A DNA stretch of 64,000 nt from Betaproteobacteria bacterium RIFCSPLOWO2_12_FULL_68_20 (GCA_001770655.1 MERQ01000061.1:46546-110545); one strand, 5' to 3'. Shown: positions 1 to 9,524, counted from the first letter of the stretch. A program made the numbers and translations. The notes: generated from the sequence alone by a model not told the origin.

Positions 1-1
1 G

Positions 2-1633
2 CGCGCGGCGGGCGCTCTGCGCGAAGAAGCCGAGCGGGCGCTCGCGGCGGCGCATCTCTGCAACAACGCCACCGTCGCCGAGCGCGAAGGACGCTGGCTC
101 GTGCTCGGCGACCCGACCGAAGGTGCGCTGAAAGTGGCGGCAAGCAAGGCCGGCATCGACCCTGCGCAGCTGGAGAAGCGTTTCCCCCGCACCGGCGAGA
201 TCCCGTTCTCGGCCGAGCGCAAGCTGATGAGCACGGCCCACGCCGGCGCCGGCGGTGCGGTCACGCTCATGACGAAGGGCGCCCCCGACCTGCTGCTCGC
301 GCGCTGCACGCACGAGCGCGCGGGCGATGCCGAGCGACCGCTCACGGACGAGCGGCGCGCGCGGATCCAGGCCGAAATCGAGACGCTCGCCGCCGAGGCG
401 CTGCGATGCATCGGGCTGGCGCAGCGCGAGCTGCCCGCCGGATCGTCCTTGAACGAGCAGGAGCTGGTCTGGCTCGGCGTCGTCGGCATGATCGACCCGC
501 CGCGCCCCGAGGCGGCGCAGGCCGTGCGCACCGCCCAGGAGGCCGGCGTGCGCGTGGTGATGATCACGGGCGACCACCCGGCGACCGCGATCGCGATCGC
601 CGGCGAGCTGGGGATCGCGCGGCGCGGCGAGCGCGCCGTGCTCGGCGCCGAGATCGCCCGCATGTCCGAATCCGATCTGGCGGCGGCCGCGGCGAGCACC
701 GGCGTCTATGCGCGCGTCAGCCCCGAGCACAAGCTCGCCATCGTGCGCGCCCTGCACGCGCACGGCGAGATCGTGGCGATGACCGGCGACGGCGTGAACG
801 ACGCGCCCGCGCTCAAGGCGGCCGACATCGGCATCGCGATGGGCATCACCGGCACCGACGTCGCCAAGGAGGCGTCCGACATCGTGCTCGCCGACGACAA
901 CTTCGCCTCCATCGTCGCCGCGATCGAGGAAGGGCGCTCGATCTACGCCAACATCCAGAAGTTCCTGAGGTACCTGCTCTCGGCGAACAGCGGCGAGGTG
1001 CTGGCGATGTTCTTCGGCGTGGTGCTCGCGGGCTCGATCGGCCTCGCGGCCGGCGCGGGCGAGGCGCTGGTGCTGCCGCTGCTCGCGACGCAGATCCTGT
1101 GGGTCAACCTGGTCACCGACTCGTTCCCTGCGCTCGCGGTCGGGGTCGACCCGGCCGATCCGGGGCTGATGCGCCGCGCACCGCGCGACCCGCGCGCGGG
1201 CGTCATCACGCGCCGCATGTGGGCCGGGATCGCGGCCGCGTCGGTGGTGATCGCCTCGGGAGTTCTGCTCGTGCTCGACGCGGGGCTGCCGGGCGGGCTG
1301 ATCGAGGGCGAAGGCACGGTCGCGTACGCCCGCACCCTCGCCTTCAACACGCTGGTGCTGTACGAGCTGGTCGACGTGTTCTGCGTGCGCTCCGACGAGC
1401 GCAGCGCGATCCACGACCTGTGGCGAAACCCTTGGCTCTGGGCCGCAGCCGCCGCCGGGCTCGCGCTCCAGCTCGCCGTGATCTACGTCCCTGCGCTGCA
1501 GCGCGGGTTCGGCACCGTGGCGCTCGACGCCGGGGACTGGCTGATCAGCGCGGCGGTCGCCTCGACGATCGTCCTGGCGCGCGAGGCGGGCAAGGCGTGG
1601 TGGCGGGCGGTGGATCGGCGCGCGGCGCGCTGA
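2..1633 (+). CDS. P-type cation-transporting ATPase, C-terminal part (5' end outside window)
   Basis: MITGDHPATA, TGDGVNDAPALKAADIGIAMG and C-terminal TM segments; open to the left edge. Confidence 0.9.
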   Translation, partial: RAAGALREEAERALAAAHLCNNATVAEREGRWLVLGDPTEGALKVAASKAGIDPAQLEKRFPRTGEIPFSAERKLMSTAHAGAGGAVTLMTKGAPDLLLARCTHERAGDAERPLTDERRARIQAEIETLAAEALRCIGLAQRELPAGSSLNEQELVWLGVVGMIDPPRPEAAQAVRTAQEAGVRVVMITGDHPATAIAIAGELGIARRGERAVLGAEIARMSESDLAAAAASTGVYARVSPEHKLAIVRALHAHGEIVAMTGDGVNDAPALKAADIGIAMGITGTDVAKEASDIVLADDNFASIVAAIEEGRSIYANIQKFLRYLLSANSGEVLAMFFGVVLAGSIGLAAGAGEALVLPLLATQILWVNLVTDSFPALAVGVDPADPGLMRRAPRDPRAGVITRRMWAGIAAASVVIASGVLLVLDAGLPGGLIEGEGTVAYARTLAFNTLVLYELVDVFCVRSDERSAIHDLWRNPWLWAAAAAGLALQLAVIYVPALQRGFGTVALDAGDWLISAAVASTIVLAREAGKAWWRAVDRRAAR

Positions 1634-1739
1634 TCGTCGCCTTCGCTTGGGGCCGCCGAGGTGGTCAGAATTTCCGGAACCGACATAACTGCAAGAAGCT
1701 ATAATTTCAGTCTGCATCAAGTCGCATCCGACATCAGAC

Positions 1740-1955
1740 ATGGGCACCGCGCTGAAACTCGACGCTGAAACGCTGCACGCGCTGGAAAAAATTGCGCGTC
1801 GGGCGGGCAAGTCGCCCGAGACGCTCGCTCGCGCGGCTTTGCGCGAATTCGTCGAGGATTACTGGGACATGCTCGAAGTGAAGCGCCGGGCCCGCTCGCG
1901 CGCAAAGAGCATCCCCTGGGCCGAGGTCAAGAAGCAGCTTGGCCTGGACCGTTGA
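1740..1955 (+). CDS. Ribbon-helix-helix-type antitoxin (RelB/CopG-like)
   Basis: 71 aa, overlaps the downstream RelE-like ORF; TATAAT at about 1700. Confidence 0.6.
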   Translation: MGTALKLDAETLHALEKIARRAGKSPETLARAALREFVEDYWDMLEVKRRARSRAKSIPWAEVKKQLGLDR

Positions 1956-2205
1956 GTTTCATCCTGCGGCCCGGGACGAGCTCGTCGCGCTAGATCGACC
2001 CGTCCAGCGCCGCATTCAGCGCTTCATCGACCAGAGACTCCTGCAGGCAGAAGACCCGCGCAGGCTGGGCCAGGCCCTGACTGGCGCATGGGCCGGTCAC
2101 TGGAGGTACCGCGTAGGCGATTGGCGCATGATTGCCCGCGTGCGCGACGAGCGCCTTATCGTGTACATCGTGCGCGTCGGCCATCGCCGCGAGGTCTACC
2201 GCTAA
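1939..2205 (+). CDS. RelE/ParE-family toxin
   Basis: VEFHPAARDELVALD...WRYRVGDWRMIARV...VGHRREVYR is typical of RelE/ParE. Confidence 0.8.
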   Translation: MAWTVEFHPAARDELVALDRPVQRRIQRFIDQRLLQAEDPRRLGQALTGAWAGHWRYRVGDWRMIARVRDERLIVYIVRVGHRREVYR

Positions 2206-2381
2206 CTTCTCGTTTGGCCGTGGGCTGCGCGCGGCGTTGAATACCTGCTGGTCGGCGCCCGGCCCCAGGACATCGCCGACGTCGAGTGGTTGGAGCGAAG
2301 CGGCAAGAGGTAGCGGCAGGATTCAAAGGTGAAAAAAAGGGGGCCGCAGCCCCCAGCGAGGGAAGGAGGTAGGAGAATCCC

Positions 2382-2588
2382 TCAATCGGACTTCTTGCCG
2401 CCGTCCTTTTCCTTGTCTTTGTCCTCTTCGTCCTTCTGCTCGTCGCCCGACGGGGCCTTGGAATCGCCTTTGGTCTGGTCTTCGTCGGAAACGACCGTCC
2501 CGGCGTAGGTCTTCAGGGGGGAGGCCATCGCCGATGCGGTGGTCAGCGCGAACAGCGCGGCAAAGATGCTGGCAAACAGGGCTTTCAT
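2382..2588 (-). CDS. Small secreted protein with highly charged Lys/Asp/Glu tail
   Basis: Signal peptide MKALFASIFAALFALTTASAMA then a K/D/E-rich tail. Confidence 0.6.
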   Translation of the reverse strand: MKALFASIFAALFALTTASAMASPLKTYAGTVVSDEDQTKGDSKAPSGDEQKDEEDKDKEKDGGKKSD

Positions 2589-2644
2589 GCGGTCTCCTTT
2601 CGGTTGTGGAACGTTGCCTCAACGAAACGCGTGAGGAAGACCTC

Positions 2645-2896
2645 TCAATCGGCCTTCCTCTCGCCTTCTTCCTTCTTTTCGCCCTCGGCCGGCGCCCGGG
2701 ATTCGTCCTTCTTTTCCTCGGTGGCAGCGGGGCTTTGCGCCACAGCCTCCTTGGATTCGGCCGCCGGAGCCGGAGCGGGGGGCTGCGGCGCCGCCGTGCT
2801 CGCCGGGGCCGCGGCACCGCTCTGCGGCGTGACGTCCTGGCCGCATGCCGCCAGGGTCGCGAGCGCGAGCGTCGCGACGATTGGGAACAGCTTCAT
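2645..2896 (-). CDS. Small putative lipoprotein, Ala/Pro-rich with K/E-rich tail
   Basis: MKLFPIVATLALATLAAC lipobox; start taken at the internal Met. Confidence 0.6.
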   Translation of the reverse strand: MKLFPIVATLALATLAACGQDVTPQSGAAAPASTAAPQPPAPAPAAESKEAVAQSPAATEEKKDESRAPAEGEKKEEGERKAD

Positions 2897-3032
2897 GGGG
2901 TTTCTCCTGTAGAGGTTGGCGAACAGAGCGCGCATTTCACCACCCGCATGTAATGCGGCGATTGCCGAATGCGGCGGATTGGTATCGCCGAAGCAGGTTC
3001 ATGTGTCGCCGTGTGTCGCGCCGACCCGCGCC

Positions 3033-3048
3033 GTTACACGGCGTTACA
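3033..3048 (+). promoter_or_regulatory. Putative OmpR-type operator, direct repeat
   Basis: GTTACA-N4-GTTACA upstream of the first response regulator. Confidence 0.5.
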
Positions 3049-3091
3049 TGGCTTGTGTGCCGGAAGTCGCGGGTGCTATATAGCCCCGGTC

Positions 3092-3808
3092 ATGGAGGAG
3101 CAGGATCACGTCCTTGTCGTCGACGACGATTCCGAGCTGCGCGCTTTGCTCGCGGAGTACCTCGGAGCCAACGGGTATAGGGTCTCGGTCGCTACCGACG
3201 GACGCGAAATGCACAGGCTCCTGGAAAGCGACCGCCCGGACCTCGTGGTGCTGGACCTCATGCTCCCGGGCGACGACGGACTCGCGTTGTGCCGCGACCT
3301 GCGCGCCAACTCCAGCATTCCCGTGATCATGCTCTCGGCTCGTCGCGACGAGGTCGACCGCATCGTCGGCATCGAGATGGGAGCGGACGACTACCTCGGC
3401 AAGCCCTTCAGCCCGCGCGAGCTGCTGGCGCGGATCCGAGGCATCCTGCGCCGCACTCGTGCGCTCTCGCGCGAGCTTGTGGACGCGCACCGCGTGCGCT
3501 TCGCCGGCTGGACGCTCGACTTGACGGCGCGGCATCTTCTCGCGGCCGACGGAGTCGTGGTGTCCCTCAGCAGCGCGGAGTTCAGGCTGCTGTCGGTGTT
3601 CGTCGAGCATCCGAACCGCGTGCTCGATCGCGACCAGTTGATGGATCTCACGCTTGGGCGCGAGGCGACGCCGCTTGACCGCAGCATCGACGTGCAGGTG
3701 AGCCGGCTGCGCCAGCGGCTGCGGGACGACGCGCGCAACCCGCGCATCATCAAGACGGTGCGCAACGGCGGCTACGTGCTCGCCGCTGCCGTGGAGCGGG
3801 TTCCGTGA
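3092..3808 (+). CDS. OmpR-family response regulator
   Basis: Receiver (VVDDDSELRALL..DLMLPGDDG) plus winged-helix C-terminus; overlaps the downstream kinase. Confidence 0.92.
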   Translation: MEEQDHVLVVDDDSELRALLAEYLGANGYRVSVATDGREMHRLLESDRPDLVVLDLMLPGDDGLALCRDLRANSSIPVIMLSARRDEVDRIVGIEMGADDYLGKPFSPRELLARIRGILRRTRALSRELVDAHRVRFAGWTLDLTARHLLAADGVVVSLSSAEFRLLSVFVEHPNRVLDRDQLMDLTLGREATPLDRSIDVQVSRLRQRLRDDARNPRIIKTVRNGGYVLAAAVERVP

Positions 3809-5217
3809 TGCGGCTCGCGCCGCGCTCCCTTTTCGGGCGCACGCTCCTCGTGCTCGCCCTCGGCCTGCTGCTCGCGCAGATCGCGAGTCAGGCGGTCAAC
3901 CTTTTCGACCGCGGCAGCTCGGTGTACCGGCTCGCCGCGTACCAGGTGGCCGCCCGCATCGCGCAGGCCGCGCGTATCCTCAACCGCCTGCCGCCGCACG
4001 AGCGCACGGCGTTGGTGGAAGAGATCCGCGGCCCGCACCTTGCCGTCGCGCTGAGCAGGAACCCCTTGGCGGTGGTGAAGGGGTACGAAGAGCACGACCG
4101 CTACGAGCAGGCGTTCGCGGAGTCGCTGCGCAGGCAGCTCGGCAAGGACTGGAAGGTGAGCGTCGAGATCAGTTCCGAGCCGCGTTCGCGGGGCACGTCC
4201 GGTGAGAGGGCGGTAGCGAGCGATTTCGAGATCTGGGTGGCGCGCAACTTCTATTTCCTGCTGCCCGGGACGTTCTCGCTCGTCGCCCAGGTCGGTCTGG
4301 AGGACGGGACCACGGCCGTGTTCTACGCGCGCATCCCTCAGGAGCCACTCAGCCGGCTCGATTCCTTGCTCCCGCGGCTGGTGGTGACGCTCGTGATCTT
4401 CTTCCTCCTCGGAGCGCTCGTGGTCCGGATGATGACCCGGTCGCTCGACCGGCTGGCGCGCGCCGCGGTCGACCTGGGTGCGAACCCGGAGGGCCCGCCG
4501 CTCAAGGAGCACGGTCCGCCCGAGGTGCGGCGCGTGATTGCAGCCTTCAACAACATGCAGGTGCAACTCCGAAACTACGTTCTGGAGCGCGCGCGCATGC
4601 TGGGGGCGATCTCGCACGACTTGATGACCCCGATCACGCGCATGCGGCTGCGCGCCGAGCTGCTGCCGGATTCGCACGTGCGCACCAAGTTCGCGCGCGA
4701 CCTGGACGAGATGGAATCGATGGTGAGCTCGACGCTGGAGTTCTTCAGCGCCGTCGACAAGGCGCCGCAGCGTCATCCGATCGACATCGGCACGTTGATC
4801 GATAGCCTGTGCGAAGACTATCGCGAGTCCGGTGCGCAGGTGACGGCGACCGGCGCGGCGCGCGCCCCTTTCAGCGCGCATCCGCAGGCGCTGCGGCGCT
4901 GCCTGGGCAACCTGATCGAGAATGCGTTGCGCTACGGCGGGCGCGCCGAGGTGGAGATCGACGACGGCGACGCGACGCTGCGCGTCAGGGTGCGCGACCA
5001 CGGCCCGGGGATCCCCGAGCCGGAGCTCGAGCGGGTGTTCGAGCCCTATCTTCGGCTCGACGTTTCGCGCAGCCGCGACGGCGGCGGCACCGGCTTGGGG
5101 CTGAGCATCGCGCGCAACATCGCGCGCTGGCACGGCGGCGATATCCGCCTGCGCAACGCCGCACCGGGCCATGGCTTGATCGCGGAACTCAGCCTGCCGC
5201 GCCCGGCGGCGAACTAG
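3805..5217 (+). CDS. EnvZ-like sensor histidine kinase
   Basis: Two TMs, HAMP-like region, AISHDLMTPITRMR H-box, HATPase [12 protein letters not shown]. Confidence 0.92.
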   Translation: MMRLAPRSLFGRTLLVLALGLLLAQIASQAVNLFDRGSSVYRLAAYQVAARIAQAARILNRLPPHERTALVEEIRGPHLAVALSRNPLAVVKGYEEHDRYEQAFAESLRRQLGKDWKVSVEISSEPRSRGTSGERAVASDFEIWVARNFYFLLPGTFSLVAQVGLEDGTTAVFYARIPQEPLSRLDSLLPRLVVTLVIFFLLGALVVRMMTRSLDRLARAAVDLGANPEGPPLKEHGPPEVRRVIAAFNNMQVQLRNYVLERARMLGAISHDLMTPITRMRLRAELLPDSHVRTKFARDLDEMESMVSSTLEFFSAVDKAPQRHPIDIGTLIDSLCEDYRESGAQVTATGAARAPFSAHPQALRRCLGNLIENALRYGGRAEVEIDDGDATLRVRVRDHGPGIPEPELERVFEPYLRLDVSRSRDGGGTGLGLSIARNIARWHGGDIRLRNAAPGHGLIAELSLPRPAAN

Positions 5218-5267
5218 ACTGTCGCTTACACCTTTGGGATCCGACCGCGGCCGCGCAGGCCCGGCCC

Positions 5268-5825
5268 TCAGTGGGTGTGCGAACCGGCGTCGTGAGCCGC
5301 CGGTCCGGCGCCGCCGTATCCGCGCAGCTCCGCATACTGCGCGATCTGGGCGTGCGTGAGGATTTCCGTCTGCGCCAGGTGCGCCTCGAGATGGACGCGG
5401 CGCAGCTCGCCCTGAACCTTCGCGATGTCCTCGAGCCGCGACTTGAGCCGCTCGCGCGAGATGCTGCGCGAAGCGAACAGCCGGTCGAGAGCGGCTTCGC
5501 GCTCGATCAGCGCCTTTCCGAGCACGCTCGCCCGGCTCTGCACCTCGCCGCGTAAGGTTTGCGTGCGCGCTTTCTGATCGGCCGAGAGCGCGAGGCGGTC
5601 CGCAAGCTCGAGCACGTGCAGCGGCCCGGGATAGCGGTTGAGCTCCGCCGCCCTGGCGAATCCCATGCCGCGGCCGGCGAGATAGTCGTCCACTTCCTGC
5701 GCCGAGAGCGCCTTGATCTCGCGGCTCTGCTCGCCGGCGTAGGGGGAAGGCGCGGGCTGGGCGGCGACGGCGAACGGCGCGGCTCCCAGGACGCAGAGCA
5801 GCGCGGCGTTGACGATTCGATGCAT
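5268..5825 (-). CDS. Periplasmic Spy/CpxP-like protein
   Basis: Signal peptide MHRIVNAALLCVLGAAPFAVAA; helical LSADQKARTQTLRGEVQ motif. Confidence 0.6.
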   Translation of the reverse strand: MHRIVNAALLCVLGAAPFAVAAQPAPSPYAGEQSREIKALSAQEVDDYLAGRGMGFARAAELNRYPGPLHVLELADRLALSADQKARTQTLRGEVQSRASVLGKALIEREAALDRLFASRSISRERLKSRLEDIAKVQGELRRVHLEAHLAQTEILTHAQIAQYAELRGYGGAGPAAHDAGSHTH

Positions 5826-5850
5826 GACAGTCTCCGATTTCGGGTTGGTA

Positions 5851-6450
5851 CTAGCGAGTCGTTGCCATGCTCGCACGGGCGCGCATCATAGCGGCCATTC
5901 CGTCGCGGGCCAATTCGCTGACCTCGACCGCGTGCGCCTGAAGCGCGGCCACGACCTTCGGGTCGTCGGAGGTCTGGGTGACGACGGAGCCTTTCCCGGT
6001 CGTCTCGACCACGGTCTTGATCTTGTCCCTGTTCTCGAACAGGACCGGGAGCGTGGGGCTGAACAGGTTGAACACTTTCCCCTCGTAGAGGCGTTTCTCC
6101 ATGCTGGCGACGTGGGCCTTGATGGTTTGCGCCACCTTCGGGTCGTCGGACTCGGTGACGGTCCTGATTCCGTTCGGCAGGTCGGTCACGGTGCGCTTGA
6201 TGCCCTCGTGGTTGGTGAGCATGTCGTGGACCAGTCCCATGTCGGCGCGGAACGCGTCGTCGTGCTGCACGCCTGCGGCCATCGGGCCACCCGTCGGGCC
6301 GTGCCCCATGCCCGCCTTCGCGTGCATGCCGCCTTTCATCTGCGGACCCATTCCGCCCATCTGTCCCGGCTGAGCGATGACGGCGGCTGCGCCCAGGCCG
6401 AGGCCGAGCGACGCCGCGATGCCGATCGCGATCTTGTGCGACTGTTTCAT
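5851..6450 (-). CDS. Exported Met/His-rich protein with internal duplication
   Basis: Signal peptide, Met/Gly/His-rich segment, two SDDPKV-containing repeats. Confidence 0.7.
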   Translation of the reverse strand: MKQSHKIAIGIAASLGLGLGAAAVIAQPGQMGGMGPQMKGGMHAKAGMGHGPTGGPMAAGVQHDDAFRADMGLVHDMLTNHEGIKRTVTDLPNGIRTVTESDDPKVAQTIKAHVASMEKRLYEGKVFNLFSPTLPVLFENRDKIKTVVETTGKGSVVTQTSDDPKVVAALQAHAVEVSELARDGMAAMMRARASMATTR

Positions 6451-6567
6451 GATGCATCTCCTGTTCGAGGTTTCGAATGACTGCGACGCTCATTGAATGC
6501 GCATGCTGCAAGCGGCGGATTTCAGGGAGCCCGAGTTTTGTATCGCAGCCTTGCGAATCGCGGCGCC

Positions 6568-6584
6568 GTTAACTATCGGTTACA
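6568..6584 (+). promoter_or_regulatory. Putative OmpR-type operator, direct repeat
   Basis: GTTAAC-N5-GTTACA upstream of the paralogous response regulator. Confidence 0.5.
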
Positions 6585-6618
6585 AAATTCCGGCACGAAG
6601 CGCGCCGCCGGGCCTTAT

Positions 6619-7440
6619 ATGAGCCTCATGACGAAGCAGGACCACATCCTGGTGGTGGACGACGACGCCGAAACGCGCCAGCTGCTGCGCGAGTACTTCG
6701 AGAAGAACGGCTACCGCGTCTCGGCGGCGGCCGAGGGCAGGGCCATGCGCACCGCGATGAACGCCGCGCATCCCGACCTGGTCTTGCTCGACGTGATGCT
6801 GCCCGGCGAGGACGGGCTGAGCCTGTGCCGCGACCTGCGCGCCGGCGCCGGCGTGCCGGTCATCATGGTGACCGCGCGCGGCGAGGAAACCGACCGGATC
6901 GTCGGGCTCGAGCTCGGCGCCGACGACTACCTGTCCAAGCCGTTCAATCCGCGGGAGCTGCTGGCACGGGTGAAAAGCGTGCTCAGGCGCGCGCGCGCGC
7001 TGCCGGAAAACCTGCGGCCGGAGGCGGCGAGCGCGTTCCGCTTCGCCGGCTGGACGCTCGAGGTCGCCACGCGCAACCTGACGGCTCCCGACGGCGTGGT
7101 GGTGCCGCTGAGCGGCACCGATTTCAAGCTTTTGCGCGCGTTCCTCGGCCACCCCAATCTCGTGCTGACGCGCGAGCAGCTGCTGGACCTGATGCTCGCG
7201 CGCGACGCCGCGCCCTTCGACCGCGCGATCGACGTGCAGGTGAGCCGCCTGCGCCAGCGGCTGCGCGAGGACGCGAAAGAACCCCGCATCATCAAGACGG
7301 TGCGCGGCGAGGGCTACGTGCTCGCCGCGCGCGTCGAAGCTCTAGGAACGGATTCTCAAAGCAGCTCTTCGGGCGCCAACGCGCCGAGCAGCCGGGAAAG
7401 CATCCGCCGCCACCAGCCGGTGAGCGGTTCGTCTTCGTAG
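6619..7440 (+). CDS. OmpR-family response regulator, paralogue of the 3092 gene
   Basis: VVDDDAETRQLLREY...DVMLPGEDGLSLCRDLRAG; start at MSLMTKQDHI. Confidence 0.9.
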   Translation: MSLMTKQDHILVVDDDAETRQLLREYFEKNGYRVSAAAEGRAMRTAMNAAHPDLVLLDVMLPGEDGLSLCRDLRAGAGVPVIMVTARGEETDRIVGLELGADDYLSKPFNPRELLARVKSVLRRARALPENLRPEAASAFRFAGWTLEVATRNLTAPDGVVVPLSGTDFKLLRAFLGHPNLVLTREQLLDLMLARDAAPFDRAIDVQVSRLRQRLREDAKEPRIIKTVRGEGYVLAARVEALGTDSQSSSSGANAPSSRESIRRHQPVSGSSS

Positions 7441-8915
7441 CGTACCTGCTCGCCCCGCTCGCGGCCGAGCCAGACGAGCGGCGCGTTCTCGTTTGCGCGC
7501 TCGGCGAGCTCGACGTGGAACGCCTGCTCGAGCGAGGACGCCTCGTCGAACAGCGTCGCCAGCTCTGCGGCGAGCGCTTCGCTTTCGACCAGCACCGCGA
7601 CTTCCGTGTTCGACAGCCGCGAACGCGGATCGAGGTTCATCGAGCCGACGAGCAGGAGCTTGCGGTCCACCACGACCGCTTTCGCGTGCAGGGTCGCTCC
7701 CGACGACAGCCCCGGTCGCGCGTTTCGAAGCCTCGCCGCACCCGGGCGGCGCTCGTGCAGCTCGACGCCGCGGGCGAGCAATCGGCCCCGATAGCGGGCA
7801 TAGCCGGCGTGCGCGAGCGGGACCGGATCGGTGGAGGCAAGCGAGTTCGTGAGTACCCTCACGCGCACCCCGCGCTGCGCGAGCGAGCCCAGTACCTCGA
7901 GACCGCGCGCGCTCGGGATGAAGTAGGGCGAGATCAGGATCACCTCGCGCTGCGCTCCCTCGATGATGCCGCGCAGGGTCGGAAGGATGCCGCCTTCGCC
8001 TTCGACCGCTTCGCCGCGCAGCTTGGCGGGCTCGTCGTAGAGGGCGGCGGCGCGTCCGGCGGCGAGCGGCAGCTCGCCGAAGCGCACTGACCGCCCGAAT
8101 TCGGTCTCGCGCAGCAGGCGCGCATAGTCGGTGTCGCGGAAGCGCTCGGCTCGCGCTGCCATCTCCGACAGAATCAGGTCGAGCCGGCCCTTTTCCGGCG
8201 GCTGGTCGAGAAACGCCGCGATCGGCACCGCCCATTCGCTGTTCCAGTAGGCGTCGAAGCTGCGCGAGATTTCCGCCACCACGGGTCCGCCAGCGAGCAC
8301 GTCGAGGTCGGCGAAATCCTCCTCGTTCTGCGCCTCGAAGTAGGCGTCGCCGAGATTGCGTCCGCCGACTACCGCCGCGGCGTTGTCGGCGATCCACAGC
8401 TTGTTGTGCATGCGCCGGTCGAGGCGGTCGCGGTCGCCAAGGTATTCGAATAGTTGCGAGATGCCGAGCGGTCCCCGGCGCGAAAAGGGGTTGAACACCC
8501 TCACCTCGACGTTGGGATGCGCGTCGAGCGCCGCCAGGTCGAAGTCGCGCCCGGCCGCGTAGATGTCGTCGAGCAGCAGGCGCACGCGCACCCCGCGCTG
8601 CGCGGCGCGCAGCGCCCGGTAGAGCAGCAGCGTGGCGGTCGCGTCCTCGGCGACGATGTAGTACTGCAGGTCGAGCGAGCGCTCGGCCGATTCCGCGAGC
8701 GCCGCCCGGGCGAGAAACGCTTCGTGTCCCGAGGCCAGCAAGCGAAAGCCGGACTCGCCCGGCCTCGGGGCGAGCCGGGCGGCGATGCTCTGGCCGAGAA
8801 ACGTTTCCCCCGGGCGATCGATCGCGTGAGACGGCGTGCGCGGGACTTCTTGGCGGACAGACGAACAGCCCGCCGCCGCGATCGCGGCAGCCAGGATCAC
8901 CAGCGCGCGGCGCAT
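7356..8915 (-). CDS. Phospholipase D / cardiolipin synthase-like lipoprotein
   Basis: Lipobox AIAAAGC; two HKD motifs (HNKLWIADN, HAKAVVVDRK). Confidence 0.85.
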   Translation of the reverse strand: MRRALVILAAAIAAAGCSSVRQEVPRTPSHAIDRPGETFLGQSIAARLAPRPGESGFRLLASGHEAFLARAALAESAERSLDLQYYIVAEDATATLLLYRALRAAQRGVRVRLLLDDIYAAGRDFDLAALDAHPNVEVRVFNPFSRRGPLGISQLFEYLGDRDRLDRRMHNKLWIADNAAAVVGGRNLGDAYFEAQNEEDFADLDVLAGGPVVAEISRSFDAYWNSEWAVPIAAFLDQPPEKGRLDLILSEMAARAERFRDTDYARLLRETEFGRSVRFGELPLAAGRAAALYDEPAKLRGEAVEGEGGILPTLRGIIEGAQREVILISPYFIPSARGLEVLGSLAQRGVRVRVLTNSLASTDPVPLAHAGYARYRGRLLARGVELHERRPGAARLRNARPGLSSGATLHAKAVVVDRKLLLVGSMNLDPRSRLSNTEVAVLVESEALAAELATLFDEASSLEQAFHVELAERANENAPLVWLGRERGEQVRYEDEPLTGWWRRMLSRLLGALAPEELL

Positions 8916-8940
8916 TGCGGCGGCGGCCTCTCCTCCCGAT

Positions 8941-8954
8941 TTGATATCGGTCAA
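8941..8954. promoter_or_regulatory. FNR/Anr-type box
   Basis: TTGATATCGGTCAA, 9/10 half-site matches to TTGAT-N4-ATCAA; upstream of the PLD gene. Confidence 0.7.
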
Positions 8955-8972
8955 GCGCGCCGCAATCGGGCG

Positions 8973-9515
8973 CTAGACCGCAGCCTGCGCGAGCTGCTCG
9001 GCGTCGCCGTCGGGCCTGCGCAGCAGACGCATGGTCTCGCGCATGAACGCCGGCAGGTCCGCGGGCTCGCGCGAGGTGACGAGGTTTCCGTCCACCACGA
9101 CCTCGCTGTCCTCGTAAATCGCGCCGGCCCGCGTCAGCTCTTCCGCGACACTGCGGTGGCAGGTCGCCTTACGCCCCTGGAGCACTTCCGCGGAAACGAG
9201 AATCTGCGGGCCGTGGCAGATCGCGGCGACCGGCTTGCCGCGCTCGAAGAACGATTTCGCGATCGCGAGCGCCGCGGGATCCCGGCGCAGCGCCGCGGGC
9301 GCATCGCCGCCGGGAAGAACCAGCAGGTCGTAGCGCTCGGGCTCGACCTCGGCGAGCGCGAGATTCGCCTCCACCCTGTAGCCGTGCTTGCCGGCGAGCG
9401 TCCCCTTGCGGATCGAGGCGATGTCCACCTCGATGTCCTCCTCCTTCAAGCGGTAATAGGGAACGAGGAGCTCGGAATCCTCGAACAGGCTCGCGGCGAC
9501 GATCAATGCTCTCAT
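8973..9515 (-). CDS. DJ-1/PfpI family protein
   Basis: GGDAPAALRRD...AAICHGPQIL nucleophile elbow. Confidence 0.85.
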   Translation of the reverse strand: MRALIVAASLFEDSELLVPYYRLKEEDIEVDIASIRKGTLAGKHGYRVEANLALAEVEPERYDLLVLPGGDAPAALRRDPAALAIAKSFFERGKPVAAICHGPQILVSAEVLQGRKATCHRSVAEELTRAGAIYEDSEVVVDGNLVTSREPADLPAFMRETMRLLRRPDGDAEQLAQAAV

Positions 9516-9524
9516 GGTCCCTCC

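Noticed and set aside
2132-2332. 66-aa plus-strand ORF after the RelE-like toxin
   Set aside because: Ser/Arg/Ala-rich frame overlapping the toxin, no start signal or motif.
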